From NCBI GenBank assembly GCA_027405735.1, contig JAPEHQ010000003.1:1736001-1800000 (forward strand): a stretch of DNA of 64,000 nt. Direction: 5' to 3'. Source of the stretch: Mucor racemosus. Its lineage: Eukaryota > Mucoromycota > Mucoromycetes > Mucorales > Mucoraceae. Position numbers and translations under genes: made by a program. This document shows, one piece after another, positions 34,328-44,279 of the stretch. The notes under the pieces were generated by a model. That model saw only the letters and a list, made by a program, of their open reading frames with translations. It ran no database searches and had not been told where the DNA came from. Positions within the stretch are counted from its first letter, which is position 1. Every line of letters starts with the position of its first letter.

Positions 34328-35381
34328 TTAGAAACTATATTTCGGGGATGTAGTTAAATTGACTTTTAAATGATTAGAGGTTTCCTACTGTGTACATAAA
34401 GAATAACTAGAAATCCATGGAAAAAATGCAAAAAAGCCACAGTAAAAACAGTTCACACAAAGCAAAATGTTATAAATGCTGAAAAAATTTTCGTTCTGTT
34501 TCTTTCTTTTTCTCTTTCTCTTTCTCTTTCTCCATATCTCCAAAACGTAAGTATAACTTTACATAGTATTTCTTATTGTATGTATTTCTAACATTTTGTA
34601 TATTTTATAGAAAATCTGGCTAGGTGATACTTTTTCTTGGTAAACAAGGCAACCCTAAACTTGCTGGAGTTCCTTGCGTCAACCAGTTCAAGATGGCCCC
34701 TGTCTTTTTTATTCCCTTTTTTATATTTCTCTACGTTTCCCTTTTCTCTTTTCTCCTTTACTCCATTTCACTATTTTGTACGCATCTCGTCTTTTCCTTA
34801 TTTTTCTCTCCAATTTTGTTACCCTTTTCACCTTCTTGATATCCTTTTTATATTGGTTTATTTTGGCGAGATGCTCTTCTATTTAAGATATTACAGCCAG
34901 TGATGGACTTTTATACAAACCTCCCATAAGGTGCAATGGGTTCAAACGGGTCTATTATTAGATCCCATGCCGCTCGGAGCATCTTTGATGTACTAGTTCC
35001 ATTCTTCTTTAATCAAAGCAAGGTGTCACCAAGGTTGATATGCTCTACATGAAAGAAGTCATTTCTTTATGATTTAATTTTGTGCATATCAGTTCAATTC
35101 GAATCTGAATCTTTATTGATAATGATGATTGAGGCAGAGTGTTATACCTACTCGTGGTTGTCTTGTCTAGTAGTATAGATGGTGTTTCTATACGAAGCTA
35201 AATAACACTTTTTTTTTATTTTATAAATAAAACTTGTATTTTTGCTTGCTCTTTAAAGAGTTTTACCAATGTCATTTCTATTCTAAATCGATATAATTTC
35301 TTCAATTGTGGTAAGCGGCATCTTTCTTAGATATCAGCATCTTTTGAAGGCATAGTTGTCTTATAAAACTATTCATTTATA
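34328..35381. other. Intergenic with pyrimidine-rich stretches
   Basis: No supportable gene. It contains a (TTTCTC)n microsatellite at about 34495-34533. A well-formed GTAAGT...TTATAG pair follows at about 34549-34611, but the flanking frames do not stay open. Hydrophobic frames at 34624-34903 arise from T/C-rich sequence and occur in all three frames at once, which argues against coding. Confidence 0.5.
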
Positions 35382-35873
35382 CAGTCGTGATTCGATTTAG
35401 TGGAATCGTTGGGAAGGAGAAAAGTATCCACCAAATCAAATTTTCCACAAAATCGAATAAATCATTTTCCATAATTTTGGATCAAAAATGAGAATAAAAA
35501 GGCATTATTAGTTTATAGTATTAAATAATATTGTTAGTGAAGGCTTTTTACATTTGAGCCACTGAATTTAACTGTGGATAATAAGAAATTTATTAAAAAA
35601 GTGAGGTAAATTAGGCACGTCATTTGGTTATTCTTCATATTTCTTCTACTTTCATGGCTACCAGATCAAGCTATTACTGGCTAAATACAGTTTTATCCAA
35701 TAGTATTTATAATTTACTAATATAATGAATAGGTAGAAACGTAATTGTCCACTATCCACTGAATTGATTCAGTGGATTTAGGCAGTAAAATTACGGAAAA
35801 AAAGGCAGATTTCAAAGTGTCTCTTAGATCGGAAATCCCTTATTTTTGAGTCCACTAAATCGAATCACGACTG
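35382..35873. mobile_element. Non-autonomous pogo/Tc1-mariner-type element (492 bp)
   Basis: Perfect 23-bp terminal inverted repeats beginning CAGTCGTGATTCGATTTA, with a TA target duplication on each side (35380-35381 and 35874-35875). CAGT ends plus a TA duplication are typical of Tc1/mariner elements, and the long CAG-start repeat resembles the pogo/Tigger group. No transposase is present. An internal perfect inverted repeat CCACTGAATTGATTCAGTGG repeats part of the terminal motif. Confidence 0.85.
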
Positions 35874-36014
35874 TATGCAAAATAACTGTGCAAAATTCAA
35901 AGTGGATGTCATACAGACTATAATGTTGTAAACTATATAAAGCAGAGTCTACTACTACGCGCATTGAGCATTACCGTTTTCTTTTTTTCTATTGTAGAAA
36001 CTGATATTATTATC

Positions 36015-36510
36015 ATGTTACACCTCATCTTGTTTTTTAAGGCAACTTACTTCTTCCTTAAATCACCTGCTGGGGATTCTTTTCTTTGGTCTTCACAACT
36101 TTGGCCGGTTATCTTAAAATTTGTTTTCTTTGTCTGTCGTTGTTATTTGCTTAGCTCAGTCTATGTTGCAATTGCTATTATTTCTATTATAGCATATTTT
36201 ATAGCTACCTTAAAAATTGTTGACTTGGATATGAGACCTTTTACAGGCGGTAATAATTTCTCTGCTTATTGTTGGAAAGCTGATGCTGGTTTGTATATAA
36301 TCTTAACGTGTAGTTGTATCTTTTTTAACAATATTTTACTATTAGTAAATTCTCGTATAAATAAAATCTTAGCTGGGCTTCCTTTAGAAAACGTGGGTAA
36401 TTCTTCTAATGCTCGCGTTGCTGTTTGCATTGGTGGTCATTATTAGGTTGTACCTGTCAAGCACAATGAAACCATTCTTAATGATCAGAATGGAGGTTTT
36501 ACTGGTAATA
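36015..36510 (+). pseudogene. Truncated multi-pass membrane protein gene
   Basis: An open frame of 143 codons begins at the ATG at 36015, just after a good acceptor (TTTTTTTCTATTGTAG at 35982-35997), so it may be an internal exon of a lost gene. Hydrophobic segments are MLHLILFFKATYFF, VILKFVFFVC, SVYVAIAIISIIAYFIATL and AGLYIILTCSCIFF, which suggests three to four membrane spans. After a TAG at 36444 the same frame continues sensibly (PVKHNETILNDQNGGFTGN) until repeat R2 begins at about 36514. The stop and the abrupt repeat junction indicate a gene broken by mutation and repeat insertion. I recognise no family. Confidence 0.45.
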
Positions 36511-36513
36511 CAG

Positions 36514-37295
36514 TATCCCCAAAAATCAATCATTCAATCTCAATTTTCTCGACGAAAAATTAATATTTTTTGACGCGATAAAATTCATTAGATAGCCGCT
36601 AATGGGTACTATCATATGGTTTTAGCTTTGCATACCAGTTATCTCTTCATGAATTTCTATAATAAAAAAAAAGCTCTCACTGAATTTATAAAAAAATAAA
36701 AAAAAGCCTTCACAACCATCCAAAGCCTAGATATCCTGGTAGAAGAGAATGAAAAATAATCTAGACTTTACTTAATACCCATCATCGCAATACCTTAGTA
36801 TTTTCTCGACTTATTTTCATTTCAAATGCGGTTTCTCAATTTTAAGCTGGCCATTTTTGCATCATTCAAATTTAACCAACAACCACTATAGAAACCGTCC
36901 TTGCTCTATTTAATAAAATTTGTAGTCGGTATAATTTTGAATAGATCTGTACGGTTTTTCAAGAGAAAATTCTATTAAAATCGTTTACCAGTACAAATGT
37001 TCGAGTTTTTTAGCTTATTTTGCCCTATAAAATTATTGAGACTAGACTTTCCTATTTGAAATTATACATCAAAATGTGTGGAATAATTTGTTCAACAACT
37101 TTTACTATATGTTCAAGTAAGACTTTATAATGAAATTTAAAGGTTGTCATTGACGTATATACTGTACTAGAATCCAGCAAAGTTCATACCACAAAAATCT
37201 CGGCGAGATTGATAGATACAATATAATGAATTGCAGATTCGTTTTTAGCAGCCAATTTTACCCTAGAAAACTTGGTTGCCTGATTCCTGCCGATA
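36514..37295 (+). repeat. Repeat R2, copy 2
   Basis: Matches 22970-23730 in the same orientation over its length, beginning CCCCAAAAATCAATCATT. It joins the truncated membrane-protein frame on its left. Copy 2 is followed, after 230 bp, by R3. Confidence 0.85.
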
Positions 37296-37526
37296 CTTTT
37301 GTAAAAAAAATATGAAAATTCTCCAAATTGTTAAAACTGCAAAATGAAAAAACAAAACAGGATTTACAATTATGAGGTTTGGTGGTCCAAAAATTTTACA
37401 AAAAAGCCGCTCCTAAAACTTTAATATATAATAAAACATTAAAAAACAAGATTTAGCTTAGAAACTATTATTTGCAAGTTTATTAAAAACTCGAGATATT
37501 TGACATCTTAGATTGAGATTTTAAGC

Positions 37527-37705
37527 GGGGGGAAAACAAGCGTTTCACTTTTGAAGCCTTTATACTCACTGAAAAATAAACATAAATAGAAATAATTTTT
37601 CTGCTAATATTCTGTACCACCTCAACTATACACTTGCATTTTGTATTTTACCATTATCTATTGAAATGGGGGCACGCTCCGATTTTGAATATCGCCTGTT
37701 ACTAT
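37527..37705 (+). repeat. Repeat R3, copy 2
   Basis: Matches 22344-22510, with the AGCGGGGGGAAAACAAG left end and the ATTGAAATGGGGGCACGCTCC right end. Its order relative to R2 is reversed compared with copy 1, although each module keeps the same orientation. Confidence 0.8.
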
Positions 37706-38096
37706 CGGACTTTAATGAGTCAAACATTCCAGTTTCATTCATGCAAAACCTTGCGTCATTCCTTATATAAATACTAAGAGAAAATCATTACATGATCCCT
37801 TGTAAATTTATCTGTCTTGTTGCACTCCCTCTACTCTTATTTATTCACTAATGAATAACTATCTAATTTACAAATAAGGACACCAGCCTCCGTTAATCCA
37901 GTGGTTCCCAATTCATAATAACAAGAATAATATCTATATGCATATTATCCGCCTTTGTGGTTAGTCCAAAATTACGAATGAAAAAGATGAGAAAAACTAC
38001 GAAGGTTTGTAGAACGATTAGAATATCTGGGAAGAAAAAAGGGATGCTACCATCAAGAAAAATAAAAATAAACGTCTCACGAAAATAAGTACGAAG
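37706..38096. other. Intergenic downstream of tRNA-Asn
   Basis: About 390 bp with no gene seen. A frame across 37893-38327 on the minus strand runs straight through the tRNA gene and is spurious. Confidence 0.5.
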
Positions 38097-38103
38097 AAAA
38101 AAA
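38097..38103 (-). terminator. Pol III terminator of tRNA-Asn
   Basis: A run of seven T on the minus strand, a few bases after the 3' end of the tRNA gene, as expected for RNA polymerase III termination. Confidence 0.7.
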
Positions 38104-38107
38104 TAAA

Positions 38108-38181
38108 CGCTCCCGGGTGGGCTTGAACCACCAACCTCCTGATTAACAGTCAGACGCGCTAGCCAATTGCGCCACGGAAGC
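38108..38181 (-). tRNA. tRNA-Asn (anticodon GTT)
   Basis: A 74-nt cloverleaf on the minus strand. The acceptor stem GCTTCCG pairs with CGGGAGC and is followed by discriminator G. The D arm is GCGCAATTGGCTAGCGC, the anticodon stem-loop CTGACTGTTAATCAG places GTT in the loop, and the T arm is GGTGGTTCAAGCCCACC. There is no intron and no encoded CCA. A poly(T) terminator lies downstream. It decodes AAC/AAT codons. Confidence 0.95.
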
Positions 38182-39539
38182 TGATATGAATTTATTTTTT
38201 TGAAAAAATAAAAGTAATAAAAAATAACAACTAAAATCACGTGATTACACGTGAGGTTTTGATTTTGTTTTTTATTTGCGGTTGATATGACTATTGTATC
38301 ATTATTTGTAGTATTGAAAGGTATCAATTACCGTATTACGAGTGATAATAACTAGCTCTCTGAGCGAATTGAAGAAATTACATAAAGAAAAGTGAAGGAT
38401 AAGTATATTTTTGTCATGAGAATTAGCTTAGTGTCCACATTTCCTTCTCTAATGTTTAATAGAAACGCATGAGAAAAGCCTTGATTTTGTTCATTGGTTC
38501 AGATTTCAAGTTAATCTTCCTCAAGCTTGTAAAATTGTCCGAACTGTTTACCCTTAAAAGTAGAAAAAAAAAAAGATAAAGATGAGAAAATGCGCTGCTG
38601 ACGAGGGATGTGATCAATTTGCCATCGTTACTACAGCCAAGTTACTGTCACACTGTACGATTTCTAAAATATTACAGGTCCTTTGTAGTTTGTTCTACAA
38701 TGTATCCAATATAATAGAAATTCCCCGTATTGAAAAAGAGGACAAAATTCTTTGTGTGTCTAAAAGCAGGTTCTAGGCATTTCTGTTTAATGTATCCTTT
38801 AGGCTTCATTCTGCTTATCCATCTATGATATTTTATTTCCATAGTGCATATTTATCAATTGATTCACCGTATTGAGAAATTTTGAAATAATGATATGGAT
38901 CTGAGCGATTGATCTCTGTTTAAACTGCTTCTAGAATTAAGAATAAAAGGTATTCATGAAATAATCAAAAAACAAACAACAAATATATAGATTGGCATTA
39001 TTGAAAGATGGTTGATACCATCAATTTGGATTGGTGATGTACCAAAATAGTAAAAAAAAATAAAAATGATTTACCTGTCAAAAGGCAAGGTCTAAAAAGT
39101 GCATCATCGTGCTACAAAAATAAGAATGCTTAAAAATAGAGATTTTATACTATACCAGAACAAGAAATTATTTGGGTTAATTTGCTCAGGCGATTATATA
39201 GGTATATCTTTAAGCAGTAGAATTCAGCTGCAACTTCCCTTATAAGTGTATTAACAGTGTAACAGTTCGATTTGATTTAGGATCTAGAATAAATAATAAA
39301 GTTTACTCTTTTTCCATTTGATGGCTTCCATACTTTTTGTTTGAAAATGCACATTGTCGAGGTGTAACAATGTTTTTTTTTTATCAGACAAATGGCTCTT
39401 TACAAGCCTTTATTACACATAGATGGGATATATCATACAAGAATTTCATATAAATACTTGAATTGTGTCTAAACTAATTTGCTGGTACATTCATCTTCTT
39501 TCTCTCTCTCTCTCTCTCTCTCTTTTCATCATTATACAA
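38182..39539. other. Intergenic upstream of the sugar transporter
   Basis: About 1.36 kb. It holds the upstream flank of the tRNA gene and, at the right, the transporter promoter. A (TC)n tract at about 39500-39523 lies within 20 bp of the transporter's ATG. A 64-aa plus-strand frame at 38582-38776 has no recognisable domain and is not called. Confidence 0.55.
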
Positions 39540-41165
39540 ATGCCAATTGAAAATTCAAGTTCATTAATATCTTCTTTGGATCTTACCTATCCAAAATACA
39601 TGTTATTCTGTGTTGTTGTTGCAAGCCTTAATTTTTTTTGCATTGGATGGGTTACTGGATCTGCTAATCTACCTGGCATGATAACACATGCATGCGAAAA
39701 CGGAATTGCTCATATAGAAAACTCAATGCTTCCGGATTGTTTACCCATGGGAGATGTTTTATGGGGATTTGCCGTGGCCTCTTTCTGTGTTGGTGCTTTA
39801 ATTGGTGGCCTTTCAGGTGGTTATATTCAAACAAAACTTGGTAGACGCAAGACAATTTTCTTTAATAGTTTCGGCTACACAATTGGTGGCATACTGATCG
39901 GTTGCTCTACTTCCTCTGCCATGTTTATAGTGGGTCGTATCATTTGCGGATTATCTTGTGGTGTTGGCTCTTTAACTGTTCCTATTTATATTGGCGAAAT
40001 CTCTACTGTAAAATCTAGGGGTACTATGGGTACAGTCAATCAGATAATGTCTAGTACTGGTATTATGCTTGCATGTATTACAGGTCTTCCTTTATCTACT
40101 GTGCCTCTTTGGAGAATTAATTATGCAATTGTTGCATTGCCTGCCTTATTGCAAACCTTTTTAATACCCTTTTGCATTGAATCACCCCGTTATCTTGTGT
40201 CAATTAATAGACTTATAGAAGCCAAATCAAGCTTACAAAAGCTTCGTCCCAATTCTAATGTTGATATGGAATTCTATGCCATGGTTGAGGGTCAATTAGG
40301 TTCAAATGCTGCCATGGAAACTATTGTTAACTGTGCTACTACTACCGTGATTCCCTCAGAAGCTGATTATTTCAAGATCGAAAGCAGAAATAACAAGGCT
40401 GGAATAATTACTGCTATTAATACACAACAACTGATGGAAACACCTCTTTCGACACCATCATTACCAACACCTCCTCCCATGTACATGGAGAGCAGTAGAA
40501 GCAATGGTATCAAAGAGGCAAAAACTCCAATGAACATAATTCAAATCTTTTGTGATCCTTTAATTCGTCAGGTTGCTTTTATCGTAATATTTATTCATTG
40601 TTTCCAACAACTGGTCGGTATCAATGCGGTCGTGTATTATTCCACAACCATGTTTACATTGATATATAGTCCCGAGACATCCAAACATATGGCTATTGTA
40701 TGTAGTGCTGTTAGCTTTCTTCTAATTGCGGTTGCCATATCATTAATTGATCGCACAGGTCGCCGGTCATTGTTGCTTGTGTCTCAAGCCGGCATTTGCA
40801 TTTTTGCTGTACTATTAACTGTTGGTTACATTTACAACATTAGCGCTTTAATGGTGCTATCCATTTTTGGCTACGTAGCTCTTTTTGCTGTGGGAATGGG
40901 TCCTATTCCTTGGGTTTTGATATCCGAATTGAGTCCTGTGTATGCTTCTTCATCTGTAGGCTCTTCTGCAACTGCCATGAATTGGGCCATGAACTTTTTA
41001 ATTGGACAATGCTTTCCAGTTATCTTTTCCAAAATTCAAGGATATTCGTTTCTTATTTTTGCAATTGCTGCATTTGTAGCCCTTATATTCACATATTTCA
41101 AGATTCCAGAAACTAAGGGTCGCTCAATAGAAGATATTGCTGCAGAATTTAAAGTTTCTGAATGA
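39540..41165 (+). CDS. MFS sugar transporter (SP family)
   Basis: A predicted 541-residue hexose-type transporter of the plasma membrane with 12 expected membrane spans and no intron. Family signatures are present: LGRRKT after span 2, the PIYIGEIS stretch after span 4, WRINY, and IESPRYL before the central loop (the usual P of PESPR is Ile). Span 7 has QQLVGINAVVYYS, DRTGRRS follows span 8, and PETKGRS ends the last span. The central cytosolic loop is longer than usual and Pro/Ser/Thr-rich (TPLSTPSLPTPPPMY), a possible regulatory site. The ATG at 39540 was chosen because upstream codons come from a (TC)n tract and lack another ATG. The substrate is probably a monosaccharide; specificity cannot be read. 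Confidence 0.9.
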   Translation: MPIENSSSLISSLDLTYPKYMLFCVVVASLNFFCIGWVTGSANLPGMITHACENGIAHIENSMLPDCLPMGDVLWGFAVASFCVGALIGGLSGGYIQTKLGRRKTIFFNSFGYTIGGILIGCSTSSAMFIVGRIICGLSCGVGSLTVPIYIGEISTVKSRGTMGTVNQIMSSTGIMLACITGLPLSTVPLWRINYAIVALPALLQTFLIPFCIESPRYLVSINRLIEAKSSLQKLRPNSNVDMEFYAMVEGQLGSNAAMETIVNCATTTVIPSEADYFKIESRNNKAGIITAINTQQLMETPLSTPSLPTPPPMYMESSRSNGIKEAKTPMNIIQIFCDPLIRQVAFIVIFIHCFQQLVGINAVVYYSTTMFTLIYSPETSKHMAIVCSAVSFLLIAVAISLIDRTGRRSLLLVSQAGICIFAVLLTVGYIYNISALMVLSIFGYVALFAVGMGPIPWVLISELSPVYASSSVGSSATAMNWAMNFLIGQCFPVIFSKIQGYSFLIFAIAAFVALIFTYFKIPETKGRSIEDIAAEFKVSE

Positions 41166-41707
41166 TTATTTTCAAGATACTCTCGAGATACCCGAAACAC
41201 CCACATTTTTAGTTTTTCACATAAATAATTTTTACGCATCTTCAAAGGAGATATTTAATCACCAAAGTTTATGATAATAAAGCCTATTGTTTGAAGTATA
41301 TCGTTATATTATTCTTTTGTGAAAGAAAATCCTGCATATTTACATAAAATACCAATTTGAACTCAAACGTAATTTAGAGGTAGCTTATCTGAATAGGGCT
41401 GAAAAACAGAGCGTTTAGCACAGCTATTTCAAATAAAAAAATACCATTGAAACCCTGACATGTTAATTATTATTTTAATCTATTAAATTACTTGATACTC
41501 TACTTTGAGTACATGTGAAAACTTTTTAGATAAAGAAATAATATTTAGTAGACTAACAAATATGGCGGGTTTAGACTGAACAAAGGGGCTCAAAAGAAAA
41601 GATCCACAATGATTCATGATACGATGCTTTTTTTATTTAGATGGTACGTATAAAGAAAGTAAGTTTGATTAAAATATATATATTTACAAAAAGTAAAGAG
41701 GCCCCAT
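41166..41707. other. Convergent 3' intergenic region
   Basis: About 540 bp between the transporter (+) and the Spa2-like gene (-). It has AATAAA-like signals on both strands (for example near 41276). No gene is seen. Confidence 0.6.
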
Positions 41708-44062
41708 TTACATATCCAGCATGTTAATAAGCTCTTTAGTGTATTTGGCAATTTCATAAGATTCTTGAGCTAAATTTCTTTTAGCAATTGCATTTGCGTT
41801 TTCTGGTGATTGAATGAATGAAGTATCTCTTATTTGTATGATTTTACTATTGCATCTATCAAGATCGTTTATAATAACACTGCCTTGATTTCTATATTTA
41901 AGCCCTTCTCCTGTAGAAAATGATTTCTGAGACACTTGAATAATATTTGATACAATCTTGATAATTGATGTGATTATATCATAAAGATTGCCATCACTTG
42001 ACCTTAAAGCACCAAGTAAGTTTTGTACTGAAGACACAATATGATCTGTTTCTGTTTTCAGGAATTGCTATAATAATAATAAAAAAAAAAAGGAATGTGA
42101 GATGAAATTCTGTATTATTTTCAATAAAAGCCTTACAGAAAGTTGATTTGGATTTAATATATTGTCTATATGTTTTCCATTCAACGTTGGTATATTTTCT
42201 CTTTCTGAAACTGATAAAGATTGTGTGGTGCTATCATTATCGCCTACAGGTCTCATGCCTAATAATTTAACAAGTTCGACAATTGTACTAGTAAGATTTC
42301 CAGCAGCTGCATCTAATAAACTAACTGGACTGACACCCATTCCTGCCGCAAAGTTTTTGGCAGAGGCTAACAGATTTGTCAATTCATTCGAAAATTTCTT
42401 TTTGATATTGTACAAAGAGTCTTGATTTGCAGGTGATAATCCAACTTTAACTTCATAATCTTCTACTTCGGTTGTGATTGATTTACATGCCATCACAATT
42501 GTCCTCATTGATAACAAAACATCCGAAGGTTTACTAGATCTAGATGTTTTCATGAGTTCATCTATCGCTGATTGATATTCTATAATAAATTGGTGTCCAA
42601 TTGCGCCATTTGAGTTGGGTTTCAAGAAGAAGTCTGTCGAAAGACCTTGGTTATCCAAAGCAACAGACTTGACCTTGAAGCTTCGAAGTTCCATACTGAC
42701 AGTTTCATATTTTCTTCTCCAGGATTTTGTTTCTTGCGATAGATTACGAATTTCTGCCTCTGCTTTCTCATTTTGAATCCTTAAACTTTCATTTTTACCA
42801 GAGAGATTTTTAAGCTCGTCTATTAATTGCTTGATCTCATTTTTTACTTCACGAACAGCCTAATTTATAGTTTAGTATTTTGTGCATAAATACCTCGGGA
42901 AATCAGACATACCACTTGCTGCTCTTTATGTTCGTTACTCAATTGGCTGTATTTATTGTCTAATTGTCTATATTCATCCTGCATTTGTTTCATTTTTGAT
43001 TGCCCGGGATGATTCGAAGTATCCTAATTATAAAAATTCAGAAATCTTATGACATTTTAACAGTAATTTTGCTTACTGAATCTAACGATAACTCCAGCAT
43101 TTTTATCCGTTTTGCCATTTGGACGATTTTCGATTCATATTCATATCGAATATTATCAGCATCTGATGGGTTCATCATATCAGGGCGAGGTGTTTTAACC
43201 ATATTTCCTAAATCAGCCATCAAACTATCCAGTGATTGAATATTTCCATTATCTGAAACAGGCGATCGTCCGTTTCCTTCATCTTCATCAGAATAATCCA
43301 TTGATTCCACACTAATCATTCCTTTTACTGGTATAATATTTGTTGATTGACTTGGATGTGCTTTTGTGTCGACCGATTTGTTTTGAGGCATAGGAGGTAG
43401 CTAATTTTTGATGTGGTTTTTTTTTTCAGACACGTGGTATCTATTATATAAAATGTGAGATTTACCTCTTCTTCCATAGCAACATGAGGATATCTTCGTT
43501 TTAACTCATGATATACATCACTTGCAAGGTCCCTGAATCTTCCATCAGGTAATGTAGCTAATTTTTGTCTCGCCTGATTTCTTCTCGGGTGAAATTCCTC
43601 TCTTAATTGTAAAAAAGACTCTAAATTTGTGTAATGTTAAGTTCTTTGTGTAATAAAATCTACAAAATTGACAACATACTATGTTTATCAACATTTCTTC
43701 TTATTAATTCATCGTAAACATCCGTTGCTAATTCGTGAAATTGCAAGTTGTTTAATCTAGATAATTTCTGCCTTGCAGCAGATCTTTGATTTGGAACACC
43801 TTCCGATGCCTCTGAGGAAAAGACACATTTGTAAATACTATTTTCTAATTGAATTTAGTCTAAAAGTACCTTTTGCTAATAACGAATAAAGATATTTTCC
43901 AAGTTCAGCAAAGTAAGTTCTGGCAGATGATTCTTGCACCGAAGCACTTGTTTGTCGACTCGAAGAGGAAGAAACAGAATAAGCTGCCGAAGCAGTTGAT
44001 TGAGTTTTTGACATTTGAAGTTTATTATCCCAGCTTTCTTGAGATCTACTTTGATATTGCAT
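41708..44062 (-). CDS. SPA2: Spa2-like polarisome scaffold with two SHD repeats
   Basis: A predicted 665-residue scaffold of polarised tip growth (polarisome). Seven exons: 44062-43870, 43811-43680, 43620-43466, 43400-43077, 43023-42913, 42859-42137 and 42067-41708, with introns of 53-69 nt. After a Ser-rich start, two Spa2-homology-domain (GIT/SHD) repeats appear: RSAARQKLSRLNNLQFHELA then TDVYDELIRR, and RNQARQKLATLPDGRFRDLA then SDVYHELKRR. A disordered acidic stretch follows (SMDYSDEDEGNG), then a coiled coil spanning exons 4-6 (YESKIVQMAKRIKMLELSL onward). The C-terminal 350 residues are helical and resemble the conserved C-terminal region of fungal Spa2/Sph1. Each repeat is split by an intron, so neither is visible in an unspliced frame. 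It lies 217 bp downstream of Cdc23 on the same strand. Confidence 0.8.
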
Positions 44063-44279
44063 TCAAGTTTTTTCTTTTAAAAAAAAGAAAGAAAGAAAGA
44101 AAGAAAGAAAGGGGGAAAAAAGGGGAGAGGAAAAAAAAAAGAGTATATATAAAAATAGGAGTTGGTTATTGACATGTTTATTTAAGTTTAATAAGATTAA
44201 TAAACACACCCCGATGGAATCAATAGCTTGTACAACTTGCCAATACTGAAATATTACAAATAAAGAAGAAATCTTGTAT
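44063..44279. other. Short intergenic region with (AAAG)n microsatellite
   Basis: 217 bp between the stop of Cdc23 and the start of the Spa2-like gene, holding the promoter of the latter. About six AAAG units at roughly 44086-44110 are followed by G- and A-rich sequence, a T/C-rich tract on the transcribed strand. Confidence 0.6.

Noticed and set aside
34624..34903. Three overlapping hydrophobic plus-strand frames
   Set aside because: They lie in T/C-rich sequence, which produces Phe/Leu/Ser-rich frames in all three phases; no domain or splice context supports them.
37893..38327. 144-codon minus-strand frame
   Set aside because: It reads straight through the tRNA-Asn gene and low-complexity flanks.
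38582..38776. 64-codon plus-strand frame starting MRKCAADEGCDQF
   Set aside because: No domain, no splice context and no conservation evidence; too short to call from one sequence.
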